Origin: an uncultured Alphaproteobacteria bacterium | GTDB taxonomy: Bacteria > Pseudomonadota > Alphaproteobacteria > Micavibrionales > Micavibrionaceae | NCBI GenBank assembly: GCA_946481075.1 | Contig: CAMLMC010000001.1 | Location: 930,001 to 994,000 of the forward strand | Direction: 5' to 3' | DNA: 64,000 bases | In this document: in pieces, positions 1 through 9,476 of the stretch | How the letters are laid out: each line of letters starts with the position of its first letter | How positions within the stretch are numbered: position 1 is the stretch's first letter | Program-made: the position numbers and the translations under genes | Notes under the pieces: generated by a model | What the model was told of the DNA's origin: nothing | The model's database searches: none | Seen by the model: the letters and a program-made list of their open reading frames with translations, nothing else

Positions 1-1
1 A

Positions 2-871
2 CTTCTGGAACACCCCTTCGCCCGTTATTTGCTCCGCCTGAACAGCAATATTCAGGAAGATTTTATCGGCCTTGTCGCGGGCGGTGTCGCCTTTTATTTT
101 TTTCTGGCGGCCTTTCCCGCCATTGCCGCGCTGATTTCGCTGTACGGGCTTTTTTCCAATCCCTCCTTCATTCTCGATCAGTTCGTCCTGCTGGAAAATT
201 ACCTGCCGCCGGAATCGTTGAAAATATTGTCTGATCAGGCACTGGCGATCACCACGTCCAGCGGCACGGCGCTCAGCTTCGGCCTGTTTATGGGTTTATT
301 CTTGACCATCTATAGCGCGACAAAGGGCGTGAAGGCCCTGATACAAGGGCTCAATATCGCCTACAACATCAAGGAACGCCGCAATATCATTATGTTGAAC
401 GGCGTGGCCTTTATGCTGACGCTCGGGATGATGGTGTATTGCCTGTTTGCGCTCAGCCTCGTCGCGTTCATGCCCGCCCTGTTCAATTTCTTGTATATTC
501 CTGAAGAGATCGCAAAAATTCTCCTGCTCTCGCGCTGGCCTGTGCTGATGTTCAGCGCGATGATCGGTCTGCAAATCCTTTTCTATCATGCGCCCAACCA
601 TAAAAAGCGTCACTGGCAATGGATCAGTCCGGGCTCCATCATTGCAACCCTGCTCTGGCTTGCCGGATGTAACCTCTTCTCCATCTTCGTTTTCAATTTC
701 GGAAATTACAATGAAACCTATGGCTCGCTCGGCGCGGTTGCCGTGCTGCTGCTCTGGTTCTGGCTCAGCGCGTTGATCGTCCTCATCGGCGCGGAAATCA
801 ACGCGGCCATGGACCCGAAGGGGCGGCAATACCCTATTGCGGACAAACCCGACCTCGCCAAAGCCGATTAA
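2..871 (+). CDS. YihY/BrkB-family inner-membrane protein, 5' end outside window
   Basis: The reading frame is open from base 2, so the true start lies upstream of the window; a TTG at 29 is the first start-like codon inside. The protein is rich in long hydrophobic segments, about six, with the family's typical GGVAFYFFLAAFP stretch near the visible N-terminus and a GSLGAVAVLLLWFWLSALIVLIGAEINA segment near the C-terminus, split here by a few residues of variation. These are features of the BrkB/YihY (formerly RNase BN) family of integral membrane proteins, whose biochemical role is not settled. The stop is at 869-871. Confidence is high for the family and low for any function. Confidence 0.85.
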   Translation, partial: LLEHPFARYLLRLNSNIQEDFIGLVAGGVAFYFFLAAFPAIAALISLYGLFSNPSFILDQFVLLENYLPPESLKILSDQALAITTSSGTALSFGLFMGLFLTIYSATKGVKALIQGLNIAYNIKERRNIIMLNGVAFMLTLGMMVYCLFALSLVAFMPALFNFLYIPEEIAKILLLSRWPVLMFSAMIGLQILFYHAPNHKKRHWQWISPGSIIATLLWLAGCNLFSIFVFNFGNYNETYGSLGAVAVLLLWFWLSALIVLIGAEINAAMDPKGRQYPIADKPDLAKAD

Positions 872-926
872 CGCACCCGGCTTCCTTACCCAGCTTACTC
901 CCTGCCAAATTTCCCCTCATGAAATT

Positions 927-945
927 GAGAATGATTATCATTTTC
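927..945. promoter_or_regulatory. Fur-box-like palindrome 1
   Basis: GAGAATGATTATCATTTTC is a 19-bp inverted repeat that closely matches the classical Fur box (GATAATGATAATCATTATC). It lies 65 bp upstream of the small ORF at 1010. Binding by Fur, Mur or Irr is inferred. Confidence 0.7.
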
Positions 946-974
946 TATCTTGACGGTCCGTTATTAGCGGCTTT

Positions 975-995
975 AAATGAGAACCGTTATCATTT
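975..995. promoter_or_regulatory. Fur-box-like palindrome 2
   Basis: A 21-bp near-perfect palindrome (arms AAATGA and TCATTT, centre GAACCGTTA), self-complementary at 18 of 20 non-central positions. It ends directly before the AGGAGG ribosome-binding site at 996-1001, so a bound repressor could block both transcription and ribosome access. Confidence 0.65.
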
Positions 996-1009
996 AGGAG
1001 GAACCCATT

Positions 1010-1270
1010 ATGAATAAAGGACGCATAGAACTCGCCGCTTCCACCGCCTTCGGATCGGCGGCGCAAACGGCGGAGCGCCGGACAGCAACCGGTCTTTTGA
1101 TACAGGTGCAGGCCGATTGCATAGGCCATGCCCGCAATCTGGCCAGCGATCTCGAAACGGCGGCGGAACTCGGCGCAGGCCCCCTGATCCGCGAAGTCAT
1201 GATCGAACGGGTGGACCAAGCGGACCGTGACCACCGCCCCCTCGCCTGCGCCGTTTTCTATCCGGCCTAG
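1010..1270 (+). CDS. small unknown protein, probably iron/metal regulated
   Basis: An 86-residue ORF with a strong AGGAGG site 8 nt before its ATG. I do not recognise the family. The sequence is soluble, without a signal peptide or membrane segment. It has an alanine-rich N-terminal third, two cysteines (one mid-protein, one near the C-terminus) and a charged stretch rich in Glu, Arg and Asp. Two Fur-box-like palindromes upstream suggest that it is made under iron or manganese limitation. It stands alone, with yejF starting 65 bp downstream in the same direction. An antisense frame overlaps it but lacks a ribosome-binding site. Confidence 0.6.
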   Translation: MNKGRIELAASTAFGSAAQTAERRTATGLLIQVQADCIGHARNLASDLETAAELGAGPLIREVMIERVDQADRDHRPLACAVFYPA

Positions 1271-1335
1271 TTTTTGACGGGAAAAGCAGGATGTAGGGCT
1301 ACAGGCGCGCAGCGTTTCCTGCTAAAAATGCGGAT

Positions 1336-2958
1336 ATGAGCGATATTCTCCTGAACGTGCGCAATCTCGGCGTCAATTTCAAAACGACGGACGGCATATT
1401 TGCCGCCGTCAAAAACGTTTCCTTTACGATTGAAAAGGGCAAAACGCTGGCCCTCGTCGGCGAAAGCGGCTCGGGCAAATCCGTGACCGCCCTTTCGATC
1501 ATGCAGCTTCTGCCCTATCCGCTCGCCTCGCATCCGGAAGGCTCTTCCATTCACTTCAACGGCGCGGAACTGGTCGGGCGCGATGAAAATTTCCTGCGCA
1601 CCATTCGCGGCTCGCAAATCGGCATGATCTTTCAGGAACCCATGACCGCGCTTAACCCGCTTCATTCGATCGAACGGCAGATCGGCGAAGTCCTGAAACT
1701 TCATCAGAAAATGAACGATGCGCAGGCCAAGGCCCGCGTGCTCGAACTGCTCGACCTCGTGCAATTGCCGATGATGAAGGACCGCCTGAATGCCTACCCG
1801 CATGAATTGTCTGGCGGGCAACGTCAACGCGTGATGATCGCCATGGCCCTTGCCAACAATCCGGATCTCCTGATCGCGGATGAACCGACCACGGCCCTCG
1901 ATGTGACGGTACAGGCGGAAATTTTGGAACTGCTGGAACAATTGCAACGCGATCTCGGCATGGCGATGCTGATGATCACGCATGACCTCTCCATCGTCGA
2001 AAAATTTGCCGATGATGTTTGCGTGATGAAAAACGGCGAAATTGTCGAAGGCAACAAAACCGCCGTGCTGTTTGCAAATCCGCAACACGACTATTCGAAA
2101 ATGCTGCTCTCCTCACAACCCCGTGGTATGGCGGCACCGTTCAAAGGTGACGCACCGGTGGAGATCGACGCAACAAATCTAAAGGTCCATTTCCCCCGTG
2201 CCAAATCATTCCTCGGCAAGGTGACGCAATGGGTTAAGGCCGTCGACGGCATCGATGTTACTATCAAGGCGGGGCAGACGGTCGGCGTCGTCGGCGAGAG
2301 CGGGTCCGGCAAATCGACTTTGGGTTTTGCACTACTCCGCCTTGTCAACGGGCAGGGAAAAATACTGTTCGAAGGAAAAGATATTTCCACATTCGGGCGT
2401 AAAGACATGACCCCGCTGCGCTCCGACATGCAGATTGTCTTTCAGGATCCTTTTTCGGCCCTCTCCCCGCGTATGAGTGTCGCCGATATCATCGGCGAAG
2501 GATTAAAGGTCCACCGCCCGAAATTATCGGAGGCGGAGCGCGATGCCCTCGTGATCAAGGCCTTGCAGGATGTTCATTTAAACCCCGAAACGCGCCACCG
2601 CTATCCGCATGAATTTTCCGGCGGACAAAGACAGCGGATCGCCATAGCACGGGCCATGGTGCTGGAACCGAAGTTCGTTGTACTGGATGAACCCACCTCC
2701 GCGCTCGATGTTTCCGTGCAATCGCAAATCGTTGATTTGCTGCGCGAACTGCAGGAAAAACACAACCTTGCCTATATGTTCATCAGTCACGATTTGCGGG
2801 TTGTCCGCGCGATGGCGCATGATTTGATCGTGATGAAAAACGGCAAGGTGGTGGAAAGCGGTCCGGCGGCGAAAATATTTTCCGCGCCCGAACAAGACTA
2901 CACAAAAACCTTGCTGGATGCGGCGCTGAATTTAAAAGCGCGGAAAGAAGCGGCCTAA
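1336..2958 (+). CDS. yejF: peptide/microcin C-type ABC transporter, fused double ATPase (YejF-like)
   Basis: A 540-residue protein with two complete ABC ATPase halves, the ATP-hydrolysing subunit of a Yej/Dpp/Opp-type peptide importer at the cytoplasmic membrane. Each half has a Walker A (GESGSGKS near residues 42 and 322), a signature ([16 protein letters not shown]) and a Walker B followed by DEPT-ALDV. Length and duplicated architecture match YejF (about 530 aa). The substrate-binding protein and permeases (yejA, yejB, yejE) are not adjacent in this window, so the gene is an orphan here. It ends in a 4-bp convergent overlap with the minus-strand gene that follows. Confidence 0.88.
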   Translation: MSDILLNVRNLGVNFKTTDGIFAAVKNVSFTIEKGKTLALVGESGSGKSVTALSIMQLLPYPLASHPEGSSIHFNGAELVGRDENFLRTIRGSQIGMIFQEPMTALNPLHSIERQIGEVLKLHQKMNDAQAKARVLELLDLVQLPMMKDRLNAYPHELSGGQRQRVMIAMALANNPDLLIADEPTTALDVTVQAEILELLEQLQRDLGMAMLMITHDLSIVEKFADDVCVMKNGEIVEGNKTAVLFANPQHDYSKMLLSSQPRGMAAPFKGDAPVEIDATNLKVHFPRAKSFLGKVTQWVKAVDGIDVTIKAGQTVGVVGESGSGKSTLGFALLRLVNGQGKILFEGKDISTFGRKDMTPLRSDMQIVFQDPFSALSPRMSVADIIGEGLKVHRPKLSEAERDALVIKALQDVHLNPETRHRYPHEFSGGQRQRIAIARAMVLEPKFVVLDEPTSALDVSVQSQIVDLLRELQEKHNLAYMFISHDLRVVRAMAHDLIVMKNGKVVESGPAAKIFSAPEQDYTKTLLDAALNLKARKEAA

Positions 2959-3761
2959 ACCGCTTCACCCGCCTCAATCACATTATTCTGGATACCCCAT
3001 TGATATGCTTTCGACAGGATCGTGATGTTGATGGCCGTCAACACAACAAAGATCAAAAGCACAGGGGCGCCCAGTACAACCCCCATGATGACCTTGGCGA
3101 TATCCCCCGGCTCTTCACCACCGGATGCAAACCCGACGGAAATGCCGCTGATAATCGCATAAACAAGCAAAACCATCGCGGCGGCGACGCCAATAAAAAA
3201 ACCGGCCAGCAGAATTCGCGATATCATACCGCGTGATGCACGCTTGGCGTCGGCAAAACTTAGATCCACGCCCAGCGATTTTGCCGGCAGTTTAAACGAA
3301 TAACGCAAAAACTGTATGAAGGCATAAATGAAAACGGGAATGATGATGAGGAAGGCCATCACAAGTCCGGCCTGTCCCGCAACCGCTTGTCCACCGCCGG
3401 CAATCGCGCCCAGTGCCACCCCCATCAATACGGGAATAATAGCGAGCAAAAAGAAAAGCCGGATGAACTTAAAATCCTCGCGGCTGATGGAAAGCGGGTT
3501 GATAGGGCTCGATGGAATATTGCCAGACAGGGAATAGCGATGCCACGTCAGGGCAAGACATGCATAAAGGTAAACGCTGATCAAGGCTGTGGCGAAGGGC
3601 ACATATTGAATGGCATAGACATCACAAAGGATATCAATAAGGGATAACACCAGCATGGCCGGGAATAGAATTTTTATCTGGTGAAACAAAATCCCCATAC
3701 TTGTAAAAACAAACTGGGCAGACTCTTTTGCAAGCGCGAATGATCCGGGTCTTTCTGACAT
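2955..3761 (-). CDS. polytopic membrane protein of unknown function
   Basis: 268 residues with about six predicted membrane segments and an extended soluble N-terminus. Glycine- and valine-rich stretches lie in the fourth to sixth segments. I do not recognise a named family; a family of uncharacterised membrane proteins of this size is common in Alphaproteobacteria. It starts 20 bp after the stop of the gamma-glutamyltransferase gene on the same strand and is probably co-transcribed with it. Its stop overlaps that of yejF on the other strand by 4 bp. Confidence 0.75.
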   Translation of the reverse strand: MSERPGSFALAKESAQFVFTSMGILFHQIKILFPAMLVLSLIDILCDVYAIQYVPFATALISVYLYACLALTWHRYSLSGNIPSSPINPLSISREDFKFIRLFFLLAIIPVLMGVALGAIAGGGQAVAGQAGLVMAFLIIIPVFIYAFIQFLRYSFKLPAKSLGVDLSFADAKRASRGMISRILLAGFFIGVAAAMVLLVYAIISGISVGFASGGEEPGDIAKVIMGVVLGAPVLLIFVVLTAINITILSKAYQWGIQNNVIEAGEAV

Positions 3762-3781
3762 ATTCTCTCTCCTATTATCCT

Positions 3782-5584
3782 TTATTGCCCCATGGCCGTG
3801 CCTTCGCGGCGCGGATCGGCGTAACCATACATGGCACCATCCTTAAAACGAATGGCCGTAATACCGCTATTTAGGTCCACGATTTTGACGGGATGACCCA
3901 TCGCCTCCAACGCGGCCTGTAATCCCGGCGCGGCGCCTTCTTCCATTTCGATGCCGCCCCCGCGGTTAAGAATATTCGGCGCGGCAATCGCGTCCTGCAA
4001 ATCCACGCCCCAATCCACGACCGAAACAATACGCTGCAAAATATAACCCGGAATAGCGGTGCCGCCGGCAGAACCGATCAGCATGAACGGTCTTCCCTGC
4101 GGATCGAACATGATGACAGGCGCCATGGAAGACCGCGGACGCTTGCCCCCTTCCACGCGGTTGACAACGGGTTTGCCGTCGACTTCGGGCGTAAAGGAAA
4201 AATCGGTGAGCTGGTTGTTCAGCATAAATCCTTCGACATACAGACGCGATCCGAACATGTCTTCAACACTTGATGTCATGGACACCATATTACCGCCAGC
4301 ATCGACAATCGTCATATGGGTTGTGCCGGGCGGCTTGGGGTAAACCGGCTCTTTCGCGATAGGTTTGTTGGGCAACAGTTTTTTCCACGCGGCGGGCACA
4401 CCGTGGGTGACGGCCTGTGCCGGTTTTGTTTGATCTATCAGGGTTGCACGTTCTTTCGTGTAATCCTTCGCAATCAACATTTCGCCGGGGGACTGTACGA
4501 AATGCGGATCGCCGAGATAATAATTCCGGTCGGCGAAGGCAAGACGGCTGGCCTCCGCAATCACATGCCAGCTTTGCGGTGTGTCGCGGCCCAGCGCAGC
4601 AAGGTTAAAATTCTCCAGTATGCCAAGCGTTTCAAGAAGCGTAATGCCACCCGCCGATGGTTCCCCCATCGTGCAGATCATATGGGCGCGGTACGATCCG
4701 CACACCGTCTTGCGTTCGATGGCTTTGTAATCGGATAAATCTTCCAATGTTATCAGGCCGGGATTTTTTAAATGCTCCTGCACGGTTTTAACAATGGCCT
4801 GCGCCGGTTCGCCGGTGTAAAACGCACCCGCCCCTTGCGCGGCGAGCGTGCGCAGCGTTCTGGCATAGGGCGCATTCTTCAATACATCCCCCTCCATCAC
4901 GGGCGTCACGGAATCCGGCATGAAGTACAGCTTGGTCGCCGTGGACCCTTGCGTGAGGTGCTCGTAATCGTAATCAACGAGCGCGGCAAGGCGTGGACTA
5001 ACGGTAAAGCCTTTTTCGGCCAGCGTAATGGCGGGCACGAACAAATCCTTCCAGATCACACGGCCGGATTTTTTGTGCATCATTTCCAGAAGGCGCATCA
5101 TGCCGGGCACGCCGACCGCGCGGCCACCGACGGCGGCATCGTAAAATTCCATCGGCTTGCCGTCTTCGCCGGTGAAGAGGAAACGGCCTGCGGATTTGGG
5201 GGCTGTTTCCCGCCCGTCAAAGGAATGGACCTGCTTGGTGCGCGCATCGTAATAAAGCGCGAATCCTCCGCCCCCGATGCCGGAGCTTTGCGGTTCGACA
5301 AGGCCAAGGACCAATTGCGCGGCAATGGCGGCATCCACCGCGTTCCCGCCGTTTTTCAGGACATATTCGGCGGCCTTCGTGGCTTCGGGGTGCGCTGTGA
5401 CGGCCATGTAACGCGTGGCCGCGGCCCCCGTTCCTTGCGCGACGGGCGTTGAAATTTCAGGCACGGATGAAACACGATCTTGAGCGCTAAGACCTTGAAA
5501 AGGAATGACAATAAGTAAGGCCGCCAGCGCCGCCGCTTGCAAGAATCCGTACTTTTTCATAGAATATAAGGACTTGGCAGACAT
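3782..5584 (-). CDS. ggt: gamma-glutamyltransferase (gamma-glutamyltranspeptidase)
   Basis: A 600-residue periplasmic enzyme that cleaves or transfers the gamma-glutamyl group of glutathione and related peptides. An N-terminal signal peptide is visible (KKYGFLQAAALAALLIVIPF then SAQ); Met9 is an alternative start at 5560. The self-processing site and nucleophile is the first Thr of TTHMT at about residue 421, which splits the precursor into a large subunit and a C-terminal subunit of about 180 residues. Downstream NNQLTDFSF, PRSSMAPVI and GSAGGTAIPG motifs of the substrate pocket are present. The protein looks intact. It heads a likely two-gene unit with the membrane protein at 2955-3761. Confidence 0.93.
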   Translation of the reverse strand: MSAKSLYSMKKYGFLQAAALAALLIVIPFQGLSAQDRVSSVPEISTPVAQGTGAAATRYMAVTAHPEATKAAEYVLKNGGNAVDAAIAAQLVLGLVEPQSSGIGGGGFALYYDARTKQVHSFDGRETAPKSAGRFLFTGEDGKPMEFYDAAVGGRAVGVPGMMRLLEMMHKKSGRVIWKDLFVPAITLAEKGFTVSPRLAALVDYDYEHLTQGSTATKLYFMPDSVTPVMEGDVLKNAPYARTLRTLAAQGAGAFYTGEPAQAIVKTVQEHLKNPGLITLEDLSDYKAIERKTVCGSYRAHMICTMGEPSAGGITLLETLGILENFNLAALGRDTPQSWHVIAEASRLAFADRNYYLGDPHFVQSPGEMLIAKDYTKERATLIDQTKPAQAVTHGVPAAWKKLLPNKPIAKEPVYPKPPGTTHMTIVDAGGNMVSMTSSVEDMFGSRLYVEGFMLNNQLTDFSFTPEVDGKPVVNRVEGGKRPRSSMAPVIMFDPQGRPFMLIGSAGGTAIPGYILQRIVSVVDWGVDLQDAIAAPNILNRGGGIEMEEGAAPGLQAALEAMGHPVKIVDLNSGITAIRFKDGAMYGYADPRREGTAMGQ

Positions 5585-5662
5585 TAAGGCTTGCTATCCC
5601 GCTGTTTCATCGTTAAGAACAGCGTACTTTCATGATTTTAAAAAAGAAAGGGGTGATTTGAT

Positions 5663-5863
5663 TTGGTAACAGTAACGGTTCGCGACAATAACGTCGACCA
5701 GGCTCTGCGCGTTCTGAAAAAGAAGATGCAGCGTGAAGGTCTATTCCGCGAAATGAAAATGCGCCGTGACTTTGAAAAGCCGTCTGAAAAGCGTAAACGC
5801 GAAAAAGGCGAAGCTGTCCGCCGCTGGCGCAAAGTGGAACGTAAACGTAAAGACCGCGACTAA
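5663..5863 (+). CDS. rpsU: 30S ribosomal protein S21
   Basis: A 66-residue basic protein with the S21 core [21 protein letters not shown] and an Arg/Lys-rich C-terminus. It acts in the small ribosomal subunit near the mRNA platform. The only in-frame start that fits the family N-terminus is a TTG at 5663, preceded by an AAAGGGG ribosome-binding site about 10 nt upstream; the nearby TTG at 5658 runs into a stop. A weak TTG start for a ribosomal protein is unusual and may limit its synthesis. A rho-independent terminator follows at 5946. Confidence 0.93.
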   Translation: MVTVTVRDNNVDQALRVLKKKMQREGLFREMKMRRDFEKPSEKRKREKGEAVRRWRKVERKRKDRD

Positions 5864-5945
5864 TTCTGTCCCATGTCTTTTTAACCCGTTTTTAAATCCG
5901 ACACGCCGTCAGGCGGGGCTGCGAGATAAAAACAAATATAAAGCC

Positions 5946-5976
5946 AAACCGCCCCGAAGGGCGGTTTTGTTTTTTA
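5946..5976 (+). terminator. rho-independent terminator after rpsU
   Basis: A GC-rich stem (AAACCGCCC, loop CGAA, GGGCGGTTT) followed by a run of T. It sits at the junction of rpsU and the convergent gene ending at 5974 and may serve both. Confidence 0.85.
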
Positions 5977-6891
5977 AAGTCCCGGACCTCTATCGGGCCT
6001 TGGCATCGGCAACGGAACCCCTTCGGCATATTCCGGCGTTTCATCGATTGTCGCCTTAACCCCGGCGGGTGTCACCTCCACGCGCTGCCAAAAGGATTTA
6101 TCCGTAAACGACATGGCGTACATAAAATCATAATCCTTGGCGACTTCATCGACAAAGCGGGCACTGCCGTCCATGTCGAACATCATGTCTCCTTCCGTCG
6201 TGCGAACGAGGCGCATTGCATGAAGGGAATCTATCGATGGATCTTTTGGATCAAGAATAACAAAAGTCTGGGCGGAACCGCTTATACCAAATTGCTGGTT
6301 ATCATCCATTTCACTCCACAATGTATATTCATCGCAATCACCGGAACGTAAGTCGCGGCGAAGCGGATTGACATCGTCGACAATCTCCCCTTCAGTCCAT
6401 TTATCGAGCGTTCTGTATTGCTCCTGATCGGATACATAAAGGAAATTCTGGGCGCGCCATTCATTGCGCTGTATCAATTGCGGTATCAAATTGGCGGAAA
6501 CATGATCCGCCTCTTGATAAACCCCTGCTCCGTATTGCAGGAAATGATTTCTGTAATCCGCGGCGGCTTCATAGGTGATTTCACTCTGCGGCATATTGGT
6601 GAAGGTCAGGAATTTGCCGTTCGTTAAATCCATCCCGTCGGTATAGGTCGTGTCGGGCATCGCCGCATTTATGATATCGGCCACATCATTGTTGAAATCG
6701 ATATAGAGGCCGTCATTTTCGAGCGGGCTGATAATCGGTTCATGCACGATATCCGCCGCGGCATTTTGAAAGGCGCTGTTTGCATTGATCAGGTCTGCAA
6801 TCAAATCCGGCTCGTCGGCAAACATGCTTGTCGCGGTCGCAAGCCCTGCGCCCGAAATAACAACCGCTCCGAATGTCTGCTTTAAATCCAT
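5974..6891 (-). CDS. exported transglutaminase-like cysteine peptidase (BTLCP-type), putative
   Basis: About 305 residues when started at the ATG at 6891, which gives a signal peptide (MDLKQTFGAVVISGAGLATA). A longer frame opens at 6957 but would overlap the upstream aminopeptidase gene. The SGDCDEYT motif, followed by SLHAMRLVRT and FDMDGSARF, offers a Cys-His-Asp triad in the order seen in bacterial transglutaminase-like cysteine proteinases. The C-terminus ends in a proline-rich PMPRPDRGPG. It is probably periplasmic. BTLCP proteins are often linked to surface-protein processing, but no partner is next to this gene. The family call rests on motif order only. Confidence 0.6.
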   Translation of the reverse strand: MDLKQTFGAVVISGAGLATATSMFADEPDLIADLINANSAFQNAAADIVHEPIISPLENDGLYIDFNNDVADIINAAMPDTTYTDGMDLTNGKFLTFTNMPQSEITYEAAADYRNHFLQYGAGVYQEADHVSANLIPQLIQRNEWRAQNFLYVSDQEQYRTLDKWTEGEIVDDVNPLRRDLRSGDCDEYTLWSEMDDNQQFGISGSAQTFVILDPKDPSIDSLHAMRLVRTTEGDMMFDMDGSARFVDEVAKDYDFMYAMSFTDKSFWQRVEVTPAGVKATIDETPEYAEGVPLPMPRPDRGPGL

Positions 6892-6935
6892 TCCCGCAGT
6901 ATGGTCTGCAAAAGTTAATTTTATGCAAATAAAAC

Positions 6936-8705
6936 TTAAGTGGCGTAAAACCCGCAAATATCCGCCAGAAAGGCTCGCTCATTGGCCTCCAGCGCAGGGC
7001 CGATCTTGGCAAGAACATCCTGATGATAAGCCTTCAGCCACTCCCGCTCCGCCGGACTGAGCATCCCCAAATCCACCAGCGCGGGGTCGATGGGCGCGAG
7101 GGTGAGCGTTTCAAAGATGAGCATATCCTTGCCCGTATCGGCGCAAACGCCGTCCTTTTTAACAAGGACAAGGTTTTCAATGCGGATTCCATATTCGCCT
7201 TCGCGGTAATATCCGGGCTCGTTGGACAGGATCATCCCCTCTTCCAGCGCGTCCAGTCCGCGTGGCGAAATGCTCGCGGATTCCTCATGGACCGACAAAT
7301 AAACCCCGACTCCATGGCCCGTGCCATGCGCATAATCGATACCGGCATTCCACAATGGCCCGCGCGCGAAGACATCCACCTGCGCGCCCGTCGTGCCAAA
7401 CGGAAACTTGGCGGTCGCCAGCGCGATATGGCCTTTCAGGACCAGCGTGTTGTGGCGGATCATCTCGGATGTCGGTTTGCCGACCGCGATGGTGCGGGTG
7501 ATATCGGTGGTGCCGTCCATATATTGCGCGCCGGAATCAAGGAGGAGCAGACTGCCCTCCTTAATCGTCGCGGCCGTCTCCGGCGATGCGCGGTAATGGA
7601 CGATCGCGCCATGTTCGCCAAATCCCGCAATCGTGTCAAAACTTGTATCACGCAATTCTTTCGCCTCTTTGCGGAAAGATAAAAGCTTTTGCTCGATCTC
7701 GATTTCGGTCTTGCCGACCCCGTTTTTATCGAACCAGTGAAGGAATTTCGTCACCGCAACGCCATCGCGCAGATGCGCCGCGTTCATCGCCGCAATCTCG
7801 GTGCCATTTTTACGCGCCTTCAATGCGATACATGGATCTTTTAAATCAATATATTCAATTTCGGCACCGCTCAGCTTATGGATGAACCATTGCCCTGTAC
7901 GCCGTTCATCCAGCGTGGTTTTTTTGCCTTTCAGCGCGGCAATCGCCTTCTCCAGTTCAGACGGCGCAAAAACCGACACGCGGTTGCCGAACGTGGCGGT
8001 GACATCACCGCCCACACGCGCCGGATCGATGAACCAGTCGAACGTGCCATCATCATGCGCGATGCCGTAAGACAGCGGCACAGGGATATGTGGAATGTCA
8101 TTCGCACGCACATTCAAAAGCCACGCGATGGAATCGGGAAGCGCGATGATCGCGGCATTCACCTTGTTCTTTTTTAAAACGGCGGCAACCTGATCCAGCT
8201 TTTCCGCCGCGCTCAGGCCCGCATACTCAATCGGGAAGATTTCAACCTTGCTCGATGGCGCTGCGGGCCGCCCCTCCCACACCCTATCCAGCGCATTGCG
8301 CTCCAGCGGCTTTAACCGCACGCCTTTGGCTTCCAGCGCCTTGACCTCACGCGGCGTATGAAGGCGCGGGTCATAGCCGATCACCTTTTCGGGTGCCTGC
8401 GCCGCAAGCCAGTCCGCCAGAGGCACTTTCGTGCTGTCGCCGGTTTCAAAAATGGATGCGTCAATTTGCTGTTTCAACTGAATCGTATAGCGCCCGTCGC
8501 TGAATACGCCCGCCTTGTCGGCCAGAACGATGGCGTATCCGGCAGATCCCGTGAAACCGGAAATCCAGCGCAAACGGTCGGCACATTCGGGGACATATTC
8601 GCCCTGATACTCGTCGGCGCGGGGGATGATGAAACCATCCACCCCTTCTTCTTTCAAAACGGCGCGAAGGGCGGAAATTCGGTCTTTATATGGGGCATCA
8701 CTCAT
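6936..8705 (-). CDS. Xaa-Pro aminopeptidase, M24 family (XPNPEP1-like)
   Basis: A 589-residue cytosolic metalloaminopeptidase that removes N-terminal residues preceding proline. It has two creatinase-like N-terminal domains (about 1-300) and a C-terminal pita-bread domain. The metal ligands sit in DSGAQYMDGTTDITRT, GTGHGVG and SNEPGYYREGEYGIRIEN, followed by a late Glu in ENLVLV. The length and the extra C-terminal segment match the three-domain APP1 subfamily, not the shorter E. coli PepP. The start ATG at 8705 is the first in frame. The next gene on the strand begins 45 bp downstream. Confidence 0.92.
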   Translation of the reverse strand: MSDAPYKDRISALRAVLKEEGVDGFIIPRADEYQGEYVPECADRLRWISGFTGSAGYAIVLADKAGVFSDGRYTIQLKQQIDASIFETGDSTKVPLADWLAAQAPEKVIGYDPRLHTPREVKALEAKGVRLKPLERNALDRVWEGRPAAPSSKVEIFPIEYAGLSAAEKLDQVAAVLKKNKVNAAIIALPDSIAWLLNVRANDIPHIPVPLSYGIAHDDGTFDWFIDPARVGGDVTATFGNRVSVFAPSELEKAIAALKGKKTTLDERRTGQWFIHKLSGAEIEYIDLKDPCIALKARKNGTEIAAMNAAHLRDGVAVTKFLHWFDKNGVGKTEIEIEQKLLSFRKEAKELRDTSFDTIAGFGEHGAIVHYRASPETAATIKEGSLLLLDSGAQYMDGTTDITRTIAVGKPTSEMIRHNTLVLKGHIALATAKFPFGTTGAQVDVFARGPLWNAGIDYAHGTGHGVGVYLSVHEESASISPRGLDALEEGMILSNEPGYYREGEYGIRIENLVLVKKDGVCADTGKDMLIFETLTLAPIDPALVDLGMLSPAEREWLKAYHQDVLAKIGPALEANERAFLADICGFYAT

Positions 8706-8781
8706 GACGGGAATCCTATCCCGAATGGATAACTAACTCAATTGGCTTGAATTTGCTTTTAGGCAGCCCTACCATTGTCCT

Positions 8782-8985
8782 ATGGAAACGAATACCTACG
8801 ATCCTTCGGTCCGGAATTTTAAAATCTCGCTCGCGGTCGCCGCAGGCATCGCCACATTTGGAATCGTTGCGAACATCAATGGCTGGACCTTGAGTCATAA
8901 TTTCAACAAATCGGCAGAAGCAACTATTACAACACAAACAATCAGCGCAGCTCTTGTAGCCGAAGGCCCGCATCAGGCACCTTAA
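8782..8985 (+). CDS. small single-pass membrane protein, unknown
   Basis: 67 residues with one hydrophobic segment (ISLAVAAGIATFGIVANI) after a short polar N-terminus. No known family is recognised. There is no clear ribosome-binding site before the ATG, so translation may be leaderless. It ends 6 bp before the J-protein gene, which suggests a two-gene unit. The coding call depends on this context and on the absence of a better frame. Confidence 0.45.
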   Translation: METNTYDPSVRNFKISLAVAAGIATFGIVANINGWTLSHNFNKSAEATITTQTISAALVAEGPHQAP

Positions 8986-8991
8986 AAACCC

Positions 8992-9429
8992 ATGCCCTAT
9001 TTTATCCTTGCCATCGGCACAGCGCTTGCCCTCTTCGGTCTATACCGCTTCTTTCTGAAGGCGAGCCCACAACAAGTCAAAGCGCTATTGCTCTCGGTCG
9101 TGGCCCTCACCATCGGCCTTGCCTCGCTTTTTCTGGCTGTGACGGGAAAATTGCCTGCCGCCATCGGAATATTGGTTGCACTCTGGCCATTGGCGCGGTC
9201 ATGGCTGCAAATGCGTAAATCCGCGCCATCATCATCGCCACAAAATCCCAACCTCACCGAAAAAGAAGCGCTGGAAGTCCTTGGCCTGCCCAAAACCGCC
9301 ACGGCGGAAGATATAAAGGAGGCTCACATCCGCTTGATGAAAAAACTTCATCCCGATCAGGCCGGATCGGACTGGATCGCGAAAAAAATCAACGCGGCGA
9401 AGGAATTACTTCTCAAAACCCGCGTTTAG
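8992..9429 (+). CDS. membrane-anchored J-domain protein (Tim14/Pam18-like)
   Basis: 145 residues with two or three hydrophobic segments in the first 70 residues and a compact C-terminal J domain (about 85-145) that carries the HPD tripeptide needed to stimulate Hsp70 ATPase. The layout, membrane anchor then a short C-terminal J domain, is that of mitochondrial Tim14/Pam18 and its alphaproteobacterial relatives. It probably recruits DnaK to the inner membrane; the substrate is unknown. galU follows 47 bp downstream. Confidence 0.8.
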   Translation: MPYFILAIGTALALFGLYRFFLKASPQQVKALLLSVVALTIGLASLFLAVTGKLPAAIGILVALWPLARSWLQMRKSAPSSSPQNPNLTEKEALEVLGLPKTATAEDIKEAHIRLMKKLHPDQAGSDWIAKKINAAKELLLKTRV

Positions 9430-9476
9430 TTGTATTGCAATGCACAAGGAATACAACAAAGGAACCTTAAGACCCC

